64,000 nucleotides of DNA, from the NCBI RefSeq assembly GCF_036588685.1, contig NC_086382.1, forward strand, positions 77,473,999 to 77,537,998, written 5' to 3'. Shown piece after piece: positions 12,701 through 24,700 of this stretch (the first letter of the stretch is position 1; each line of letters starts with the position of its first letter). The notes under the pieces are model-generated. The model was given only the letters and a program-made list of their open reading frames with translations, was not told the origin of the DNA and ran no database searches. The translations under genes were made by a program, and so were the position numbers. Source of the DNA: Mytilus trossulus (taxonomy: Eukaryota; Mollusca; Bivalvia; Mytilida; Mytilidae).

Positions 12701-15700
12701 CACATTGAATATTCAGCAGTCACTTGTAGAGTAAGTACTCCTTACTCATGGATTAACAATTATTCAGCAGTCACTTGTAGAGTAAGTACTCCTTACTCAT
12801 GGATTACCAAATATTCAGCAGTCACTTGTAGAGTAAGTACTCCTTACTCATGGATTAACACATTGCAATACAGCCAATTTATTTTTAGTTTATTGCAAAC
12901 TTGTACTGTCACATTTATTGCACCTATACCTTTGTATTTCTTACTCTGATTAAAAAAATATGCTATTTATTTGTTCTGAGATGAAAAGAAAACAGGTCAG
13001 CTATCACTTTCTGAGAAATTATAATCCTAGGAGATAAGGAGTACAGTCTAATAGATATAAGAAGATGTGGTATGAGTGCCAATGAGACAACTCCATCCAA
13101 GCCACAATGTGCAAAAGTAAACCAGTAGGTTAAATTATGGTCTTTAACACGGAGCCTTGGCTCACACTGAACAGCAAGCTATAAAGAGCCCCAAAAATGA
13201 CTGGTGTAAAACCATCCAAATGGGGAAAACCAGCAGTCTATAATCTATATAAAAAAAGAGAAACACTTAAGAACCACATCAACAAATGACAACTACTGAA
13301 CATCAGGTTCCTGACTAATTAGGAAAGGTGCAAACAAATGTTTTAAACAGGTTTAAACGTTTAAACAGGTTCCTGACTAATTAGGAAAGGTGCAAACAAA
13401 TGTTTATACAGGTTTAAACGTTTAATAGGCACCAACCTTCACCTTTACCTGAAACAATAGTGTAACATCACAACATAAAAAGGCACACTATTAAATATCA
13501 ATTGACACATGTATAAAGCAGCAATTCATGGGTATCAAAAGAGACTGCTGAAGAGATGGTGATGTATTAAAAGTGGTTCCTACATCGTGGCTTGGATGGC
13601 AACAAATTGTTATAGAGTTTTCAATCAGTTGGATTATCTAAATTGCCTGGAGAAAAGAAAAAAAAAAGGATTCCAGTGCTGGAAATTTGAAGAAAACACT
13701 CCAAATATGTAAATATAATATGAATAATTTTATGATTTCTTCAGATTTGAGAAATTGAGTTCTAGCATAGAAAAGGTGCTTAATTTGGTAGCTACCAGTA
13801 CTGCAGAGTCAGTGGTAAAGGTAAGATCTATAAAATCAGTAAATCTTTGGAAATCAAAATTGTTTTATATTGTTTTTTAATTCTATATACAAGGGAAAAA
13901 CTGTGCAATTTGAACCTTTAATAGACAATGACTTCTGTAATGTTCTACTATTCAAAGTCAGCCAAAATTAATTATTTTTTCGATAAATTGTAGATTTTTG
14001 ATCCTCTGCTGTCCCTGTCTGCTGTAGAGGCATTAGACCTATAATATGTCATTGTATTTTATGTTTCAGTAGGAGCCTGAATCAATTCATTGTTGATTAA
14101 ATGTCTATATATTTTAGATATTTGAACTTCTGCTGTCCCTGTCTGCTATAGAAGGCATTAGACCAATAATATGTCGTTGTATTTTATCAACATGTTCTGT
14201 ACAACAAAGAGATCACTATGCTGAATTAGCCCAGACACCTGTCTCTCAGATCAAAGAACCACTGTTTGCTGTTGTTCACTGGGCGTCACAACCAGCCGAG
14301 TCACATGACCAGGCATCATTATATGCTATAGACTTTCTGGCGGAATTTTATGAGGTATGTCTTCCACTGTAAAGCAATTAATTTCCCTCAGCAATTTATT
14401 TCAGAAGTAGACAGATTATATGTTATTAACACTTATAAGTTACACATGACAGACACTATTTAGCTTTTATTGTTATTTAATTTAGAAATTATTGTGAATA
14501 ATGCTACTAGATCAGCATCGCAATAATAAAAACTTTTACTTTTCTACATAGGCTAGAGGTATAGGGGAAGGGTTGAGATCTCACAAACATGTTTAACTCT
14601 GCCGCATTTTTGCGCCTGTCCCAAGTCAAGAGCCTCTGGCCTTTGTTAGTCTTGTATTATTTTTATTTTTGTTTCTTGTGTACAATCTGGAAATAAGAAT
14701 GGCGTTCATTATCACTGAACTAGTATATATTTGTTTAGGGGCCAGCTGAAGGACGCCTCGGGGTGCAGGAATTTTTCGCTACATTGAAGACCTGTTGGTG
14801 ACCTTCTGCTGTTGTTTTTTTCTATGGTAGGGTTGTTGTCTCTTTGACACATTCCCATTTCCATTCTCAATTTTATTGCATTCTAATATCTATTATGTAT
14901 ATCTGTATACAGATTTACCTGAAATCATAAAGATTCATCTTTCATTAACCCTAAGACTGATACCAATCAACATTTGTCTTTCTGATAAACAATGTGCTAC
15001 TACAGTGCAACATACCAATCAACATTTGTCTTTCTGATAAACAGTGTGCTACTACAGTGCAACATACCAATCAACATTTGTCTTTCTGATAAACAGTGTG
15101 CTACTACAATGCAACATACCAATCAACATTTGTCTTTCTGATAAACAGTGTGCTACTACAGTGCAACATACCAATCAACATTTGTCTTTCTGATAAACAG
15201 TGTGCTACTACAGTGCAACATACCAATCAACATTTGTCTTTCTGATAAACAGTGTGCTACTACAATGCAACATACCAATCAACATTTGTCTCTGATAAAC
15301 AGTGTGCTACTACAATGCAACATACCAATCAACATTTGTCTTTCTGATAAACAGTGTGCTACTACAGTGCAACATACCAATCAACATTTGTCTTTCTGAT
15401 AAACAGTGTGCTACTACAATGCAACATACCAATCAACATTTGTCTCTGATAAACAGTGTGCTACTACAGTGCAACATACCAATCAACATTTGTCTTTCTG
15501 ATAAACAGTGTGCTACTACAGTGCAACATACCAATCAACATTTGTCTTTCTGATAAACAGTGTGCTACTACAGTGCAACATACCAATCAACATTTGTCTT
15601 TCTGATAAACAGTGTGCTACTACAATGCAACATACCAATCAACATTTGTCTTTCTGATAAACAGTGTGCTACTACAGTGCAACATACCAATCAACATTTG

Positions 15701-18700
15701 TCTTTCTGATAAACAGTGTGCTACTACAATGCAACATACCAATCACCATTTGTCTTTCTGATAAACAGTGTGCTACTACAGTGCAACATACCAATCAACA
15801 TTTGTCTTTCTGATAAACAGTGTGCTACTACAATGCAACATACCAATCAACATTTGTCTTTCTGATAAACAGTGTGCTACTACAGTGCAACATACCAATC
15901 AACATTTGTCTTTCTGATAAACAGTGTGCTACTACAGTGCAACATACCAATCAACATTTGTCTTTCTGATAAACAGTGTGCTACTACAATGCAACATACC
16001 AATCAACATTTGTCTTTCTGATAAACAGTGCTACTACAATGCAACTGACATTATCCAGATGCTGGATTTCTGGATTGATTACATATTTGTTATATTTAAA
16101 GGACATGTTTTTCAACAAACTGTTGGCATTCCCATGGAAACCAACTGTGCCCACTCTTCCTTTGTCCATAGTTGTGATACATCAAATACTTTACACATTG
16201 CAAAGTTTAATTTTCTTTCCCACTGAGATATTAAAGCAATCTTTATTTACCCTTCAGTGCTTACAAGCACTTTGATCTTTTATGAAATTACTTACTCAGA
16301 TACCAGTATACAATATTCTCATCATGCAGACTTTGTTTTTTCACTTGCCATGTAGGTTAAGGTTTTAGTTATTAAATATAGGAATTGATTTACTGCAACA
16401 CAAGAATTCACTTCTCCAATCATGCAGACCTTGTTTAACCATTTGCCCTGGAGGTTTATGTTTTTTCTTATTTTTCTAGGAAATGATTTACTCCAACACA
16501 AGAATCCAGTACTCTGCTCATGCAGACCTTGTTTTGCCATTGACCTTACAAGCTCTCAGTACGAGGATTGAAGGAGAGAGTCATATAATGAAGAGAATCA
16601 GTAGAAAGATCATAAAGGCTTTACAACTGAGTATTGGTACGTATAAGACTAAGACTGTGTATTGGTGCAGGAATTTGTTTTTATCAGACATTTAACATGG
16701 TTTATTCTTTTTTATAACATACTGGTTACTAAATAAATGATGATAAGTATTCAGATTTAGTATGTAGGTTTCAGAGATTTTATTTCATTTTTAGTGTTGA
16801 CAGGAGAAGAGGACATAAAGAGAAAGTTGGTCGGTATGGTGGATATGCAGATGTTTTCTAAGTTACTGGATTTCCAGTTCTCTAACAATAAAGTGGCTTT
16901 AAATTCAAGCAAATTTACTCTGGTTACTGATGATTTAAGGTTAGTTCTATATTGCATATATAAAATCAAAATGCTTATAAGCATCAAAGCTTAAAGGTTG
17001 AACCCATTTAGCACTGGGGTTTGAATTGTATATATCCATTTTGTAATTGTTTACAGTTATGGACAAAGGAAGATAACTCTTATTTAGATATACTTTTCAC
17101 AGCTGCATCATTGTTAAATTTAGAAAAGATGAATATATTTTTAAAACTGGTGACTCTTTTTTTACTTGGACATTGTTAGAATGAAAAAGGTATTCACCCC
17201 AATGCTCTATGTTTATACTTATAATTAAATCTTTAAAAATTGTTTTTATTGGTATAAATATTGATTTTGTTTAGTAAATTAAATTGTTCTAAATATTACT
17301 ACTCTATGTTGATACCTATAGTTTCACATTGCACAAGGTCATGTTTTTCTCTGACTTATATTGTTGTCTTAGTGTTTTATTGAATATTTTACTGTATATT
17401 CAGATTATTGCTAGGTTTTTATTAATGCAACTGAGAGAGTATAACGATTTTGAACTGCATTCTGATATTTGATTGATATATTTGTATGCAGTTTTCCTTA
17501 AATCACAATAATTAATCTTCACATTTTTGTCAGTTCTTCCAGAATGTCAATAATAAATGCATGCAATACTTTCTGAATTTACAGTATATAAATATGACAT
17601 GTTTACCACTGATGATATATATTCCAATAATATTAATAAGAGAGTATATACATGACTTTTACCACTAATGATATATGTTACAGCGACATTGGTGTAGAGA
17701 TTGTGATGTATGGTTTGGATTTGATGGCAAAATTAGCAAAAAATCTACCAGAGGTTGATGCTTTGTTTTCATCAAGTTTACAAGTGAGTGAAATGAAAGT
17801 GCATTAGAATATAGAAATATAGATATAGGAAGATGTGGTGTGAGTGCCAATGAGACAACTCTCCATGCACATATTAAATCATTTATTCATTACTTAATAG
17901 TATATTAATATTTTCTGTAGTTTAAAAAATAGTGGAAATATTATCTGACATCTGAAAATATCAGTGTTAGAAATATGTTTAATTACATTTATCCTCTACA
18001 CACATTGTTGTTTATAATCAGTTTTACACATATCTCTTTCAGTATGTTTTTTGTAAAGGGAAATAAACTAATTGTTTTGAAAACACTGATATTTTGAAGA
18101 AGAAAAACATATGGACAATGAATACATAGGACAGAATAATTTTACCTTTTGTATTGGTGTGTCTGACAAGTCACTACACACAGCATTTATATGCCTTTTT
18201 TTTACTATAGTAGAGGGCATTGTGTTTTATAATCTGTCCATCTCTAAGTTTAAAAGTTGATAAGATTTAATTATTTTTTCCAGGACAGTAGAATTGTGCC
18301 TTTCCTGTCCGCTGGTCTGACAAGTGACAATCGAACAGTAGTACAAGTCACCTTACAGATCATTTGTTTTGCTTCAATGTTTGATGCATTTCCTACAGTT
18401 TTGTAAGTTATAATAACCATGTGGTAAAGATGGATGTTTGAAAATTCTTATAATTGAAAAAAAAAACTTTGGTAAATCTCAATAACATGCTTTTAACATA
18501 TTTATATCTATAAATAATTTGATTTTGCATAAATGTCTAATAACCTAGATATCTAATTTTCTTGGTCTCTATCTCCTAGAGAGAAATGGTTTTAATAGTT
18601 TAGGAGAATAATAGTATTGAATTGTATTATTCTTCAGACTTGGTGATGCTTTGACTGCAAGTAATTGTAAGAAGAAAGAAGAGTTAATGAAAAGGGAGAC

Positions 18701-21700
18701 AATTCAATCACCTGTTCAATATCATATGCCAGTTTTACATAGTTATGAGAACAAGGAGAACATAAACCATGACGCCAGTAGGATATCTATACAGGATGCT
18801 ACGAGACTGTCAGACCAGGATGCTTCAGTTCAATCTCTTATTGACAGGATGCAGTCCGGCTTTGAGGTATTTTACAATTTATAATAGTATAATGCTTATA
18901 AGATAAACTTATATAAGAATTCTTTATAATGATTGGTTACAAGTGCTCTGATTGTTATGTTGGTTGGGGCTTGAATATATTTTATGTTAGCATACAAAAA
19001 ACTATCATTATATACAATGAATGGTTTACACAGAAAAAAATAAAAAAAATAATTATAAAAGATTATTTGGCAGAGTTCATGAAGTTTAAATTAGACCAAT
19101 TCTCTTGCATATTATAGAGAAAAAAGAAAATAAGATAGTTATGTTTGCAAATGATAATTATCGCCAGAGACGGAATATGATGTAGATGTAAATAACAATT
19201 TATTAGTTCATGTTTATTTACAACATATTTTATTTTATTTTGAGTTGAAGGGAGCTAACTCCTCTGAGATTATAGACCTGTATGAACATAAGATACAGTC
19301 TCTACAGGTTAGTATGAATAAAAATAAGATGTGGTATTAATGCCAATGAGACAACAACTTGAACTAGCCACCAAAATTCATACAAAATGGATGCAAGCAA
19401 TTATAGGCAACTGTACATGATTATACATGAATATCTTTCAAGAACAATTTAAAACAAAATTACTAGACATGAAAGGAGCCTAATTGCCCATCATAAGAAC
19501 CAATGATAAAAATGAGCTGATATGGAATTGACTCTTCTGGTCAGCACCATGCACATGCAAAATAAAAAAAAAAAAAAAAAAAAATGATAATAATATTCCT
19601 AGTGTTGTCAAGACTCCAAGACTAAATATAAACCAGCCCAATTTAACAGTTTCAGTGTACAGATAACATAAACAGCCAAGGCTCTGTGTTGAAGACCTTA
19701 CATTGACCTATAATGGTTTACTTTTATAAGTTGTTATTGGGATGGAGAGTTGTCGCATTGGCACTCACACCACATCTTCCTATATCTACTAAAGAAAGCC
19801 AATTGTGTATTTCTTAAATATATTTTTTGACATGATAAAGGACTGTAATGGAAATGATGGTTTGTTTTTGCTAATTATACAAATCATTTCATATGATTTT
19901 ACATAGATTATGAAATGATCCATTGGTCAGGGTCAGCTTTAAGTCTGTCTCACACAATGACTGATCAATTGAAAGGTTAAAATCAATAAATATGTAGTTA
20001 ATTTGTGTATGAAGTATGTTTTGTTTGTGTAGACAAAAGAAGAACAACTTCAAGACTTGTTGGAAGCCAAGAGTTTAGCTCTCACACAGGCGGATAGATT
20101 GATAGCTCAGCATAGGTCCAGAAAAGCTGCTTACGAGGCTGAGGTAAGTTTATCTAGGGTTAACCAAGAGTCTAGCTCTTACACAGGCAGATAGATTGAT
20201 AGCTCAGCATAGGTCCAGGAAAGCTGCTTACGAGGCTGAGGTAAGTTTATCTAGGGTTAACCAAGAGTCTAGCTCTCACACAGGCAGATAGATTAATAGC
20301 TCAGCATAGGTCCAGGAAAGCTGCTTACGAGGCTGAGGTAAGTTTATCTAGGGTTAACCAAGAGTCTAGCTCTTACACAGGCAGATAGATTGATAGCTCA
20401 GCATAGGTCCAGGAAAGCTGCTTACGAGGCTGAGGTAAGTTTATCTAGGGTTTACCAAGAGTCTAGCTCTCACACAGGCAGATAGATTGATAGCTCAGCA
20501 TAGGTCCAGGAAAGCTGCTTACGAGGCTGAGGTAAGTTTATCTAGGGTTAACCAAGAGTCTAGCTCTTACACAGGCAGATAGATTGATTGCTCAGCATAG
20601 GTCCAGGAAAGCTGCTTACAAGGCTGAGGTAAGTTTATCTAGGGTTTACCAAGAGTCTAGCTCTTACACAGGCAGATAGATTAATAGCTCAGCATAGGTC
20701 CAGGAAAGCTGCTTACGAGGCTGAGGTAAGTTTATCTAGGGTTAACCAAGAGTTTAGCTCTCACACAGGCAGATAGATTGATAGCTCAGCATAGGTCCAG
20801 GAAAGCTGCTTACGAGGCTGAGGTAAGTTTATCTAGGGTTAACCAGGAGTCTAGCTCTTACACAGGCAGATAGATTGATAGCTCAGCATAGGTCCAGGAA
20901 AGCTGCTTACGAGGCCGAGGTAAGTTTATCTAGGGTTAACCAGGAGTCTAGCTCTCACACAGGCTGATAGATTAATAGCTCAGCATAGGTCCAGAAAAGC
21001 TGCTTACAAGGCTGAGGTAAGTTTATCTAGGGTTAACCAAGAGTCTAGCTCTTACACAGGCAGATAGATTGATAGCTCAGCATAGGTCCAGGAAAGCTGC
21101 TTACGAGGCTGAGGTAAGTTTATCTAGGGTTAACCAAGAGTCTAGCTCTCACACAGGCGGATAGATTGATAGCTCAGCATAGGTCCAGGAAAGCTGCTTA
21201 CGAGGCTGAGGTAAGTTTATCTAGGGTTAACCAAGAGTCTAGCTCTCACACAGGCAGATAGATTCATAGCTCAGCATAGGTCCAGGAAAGCTGCTTACGA
21301 GGCTGAGGTAAGTTTATCTAGGGTTAACCAAGAGTCTAGCTCTTACACAGGCTGATAGATTGATAGCTCAGCATAGGTCCAGGAAAGCTGCTTACGAGGC
21401 TGAGGTAAGTTTATCTAGGGTTAACCAAGAGTCTAGCTCTCACACAGGCGGATAGATTGATAGCTCAGCATAGGTCCAGGAAAGCTGCTTACGAGGCTGA
21501 GGTAAGTTTATCTAGGGTTAACCAAGAGTCTAGCTCTTACACAGGCAGATAGATTGATAGCTCAGCATAGGTCCAGGAAAGCTGCTTACGAGGCTGAGGT
21601 AAGTTTATCTAGGATTAACCAAGAGTCTAGCTCTTACACAGGCAGATAGATTGATAGCTCAGCATAGGTCCAGGAAAGCTGCTTACGAGGCTGAGGTAAG

Positions 21701-24700
21701 TTTATCTAGGGTTAACCAAGAGTCTAGCTCTCACACAGGCGGATAGATTAATAGCTCAGCATAGGTCCAGGAAAGCTGCTTACGAGGCTGAGGTAAGTTT
21801 ATCTAGGGTTTACCAAGAGTCTAGCTCTCACACAGGCGGATAGATTGATAGCTCAGCATAGGTCCAGGAAAGCTGCTTACGAGGCTGAGGTAAGTTTATC
21901 TAGGGTTAACCAAGAGTCTAGCTCTCACACAGGCAGATAGATTGATAGCTCAGCATAGGTCCAGGAAAGCTGCTTACGAGGCTGAGGTAAGTTTATCTAG
22001 GGTTAACCAAGAGTCTAGCTCTTACACAGGCAGATAGATTGATAGCTCAGCATAGGTCCAGGAAAGCTGCTTACGAGGCTGAGGTAAGTTTATCTAGGGT
22101 TAACCAAGAGTTTAGCTCTCACACAGGCTGATAGATTAATAGCTCAGCATAGGTCCAGAAAGGCTGCTTACGAGGCTGAGGTAAGTTCAGTCTTTTCCCT
22201 TTTTCACATTGATAACTTAGATTGGGGTAAGCTTAGAGTATGCACTCACACAGGCTGGTTGATTGTTATTCAATATGTCAAGGGAAGCTTAATTTGAAGC
22301 AGAATTAAGTTGGGTAAAACCTTTTTTATGTTGATTAATGGTTCAGGTTCAGCTAAAGGTATAGCTCTGACATAGGCTCATTGATTGCTTAAGGTAGATC
22401 AAAAGTATACATTTTTTGAGATAGAATTTTCTTATACTTGGCCAAAATGAAGATTTTACTATGCTTTATTTAAAAATATGATAAAAAGTATGGGTCACTA
22501 TGCTATTTTCTAAGCTATAAGTCGTTCATAACAAAACACATTTGAGTGCATAAAAAAAAATCTATGAGATAAAATTTTGAAATAAATTGTAAGAAGATAG
22601 GTGATATAACATGTTTTAATAAAATAAAAAGAAAAAAAGGTGTCATCAAAATTGTTTTCTTGCTACAAGTAAAAATAAAAAAATGAATGTTACTTTTATT
22701 TATTTTAGGCTGCTAAAATGAGACGATTACTTCACTCCTCTGAGATCAACAGTGAGAAATGCAAAGAAGAAATTAATGAGATCAAATTAAAGAAGGAACA
22801 TCTACAAAACTCACTGGAAAGCGTGATGGAGGAGAAATCTCAGTTAGTTCACTTATTGATGTTCTTTGTATTGCTGGGAAAAGGGGGAAATAAGTCTGAT
22901 GAAACTTCTTCATAATGAAAACTATATAATTTGTGTAACTTTTGTGCTATTTTCCCTTTACTTGACTACTATGCAAAAATGTTTTTTCTCACCATTGAAA
23001 TTTCTGTTCACTGCAAATGATGGTGGGAAATTTTTTATGAAATAATTTTTTCTTGCTTTCTTCTGAATTTCCTAAAATGATGTTTAAAAAAAGGCAACAA
23101 TGACTGATGATACAAGTATAATGAACCAAACTTTCGTTAATCCACACCTTTAACTTGTGTATTAAATTAAATTTTACTTATTTAAAAAGCTTAACAAGCC
23201 TCACACTTATAATAATAGAATTTAATACTGTCTCCAGTGGAGAAATATCCTTGGACACTTGTTACAGTGGTGGAATAAATATTTCCATGTGCCACTCCAT
23301 TGTCCATGGATCTCTCTCTTTAATAGAAATTGTGCCGAAACAAATATTTTCACTTTGGGCCAAAATCACTTAATTTAAGTTTTGCTGAGTCTTGAAATGT
23401 TTTACAGCATCGGTATATAACAAATGAGATAAAAAAAAAATCAGAACAGCTTAATAATTCACTTACATTCTTTACAGGTTAGAACAAGTAGCAGAGGAAC
23501 ACCAACAATTAACAGCAGCTTATACAGAACTGTCAGAAAAGTAAGTTGTACAAGTCAATTAACAACAGCTTATACAGAACTATCAGAAAAGTAATTTGTT
23601 CAAGTCAATTAATAGCAGCTTATACAGAACTATCAGAAAAGTAAGTTGTTCAAGTCAATTAACAACAGCTTATACAGAACTATCAGAAAAGTAAGTTGTT
23701 CAAGTCAATTAACAGCAGCTTAAACAGAACTATCAGAAAAGTAAGTTGTTCAAGTCAATTAACAGCAGCTTATACAGAACTATCAGAAAAGTAAGTTGTT
23801 CAAGTCAATTAACAGCAGCTTATACAGAACTGTCAGAAAAGTAAGTTGTTCAAGTCAATTAACAGCAGCTTATACAGAACTATCAGAAAAGTAAGTTGTT
23901 CAAGTCAATTAACAGCAGCTTATACAGAACTGTCAGAAAAGTAAGTTGTACAATTAAGTAATATTAGCTTTCTTCTGGAGATAAAAACAGGAAAAATGTG
24001 AACAGAATTAGTTTATGAGGTTGTTTGTTAGGAATAAGTTATCACACAGATAATGTCTTTTAATGTTATCACATTTAGAAAGAGGCATAAAGTTAAAAAG
24101 TTAACCAAATGAAGATGAACTTTGTAAATAACACTAATATGAATTGTTAAATAGTGAGATAATTCTATTTGTAGATATACCTCTGTAGACAAGTCATTGT
24201 TGTCATTAAAACAAGAACATAAGACATTGTCAGAGATGCATGAAGTGTTACGGAAACATGACGAGAATCTTAAAGAGCAATGTGATAGGTAAGTACAATG
24301 TTAGCTTCAAATATTATATTTTAGTATGCATGTTAAATATGATGTTAATATTTGACTAAATACAGTAAACTCCACCTAATATGATATTCACTATTGTAAT
24401 ACTATTTATACTAAAAGCAATAGGTCAACTATATTTGGTATAAACAATGATTGTAGGATGTATATGTCTGCCTGAAGGTTCATTTGACAGTGGCCTATTT
24501 TTCATGTTTTATTTGGTCTATATTAAGTTTTTATGGTTCTGTTTCTCTGACTTTGAAATGATATAAGATGAACATATCTGGCTGGCAATGTTCATCTGAC
24601 TTTGAAATGATATAAGATGAACATATCTGGCTGGCAATGTTCATCTGACTTTGAAATGATATAAGATGAACATATCTGGCTGGCAATGTTCATCTGACTT

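Noticed and set aside
15148..16275. Open frames of 83-100 codons in CIP2A intron 9
   Set aside because: Translations of the 52-bp satellite, with no other support.
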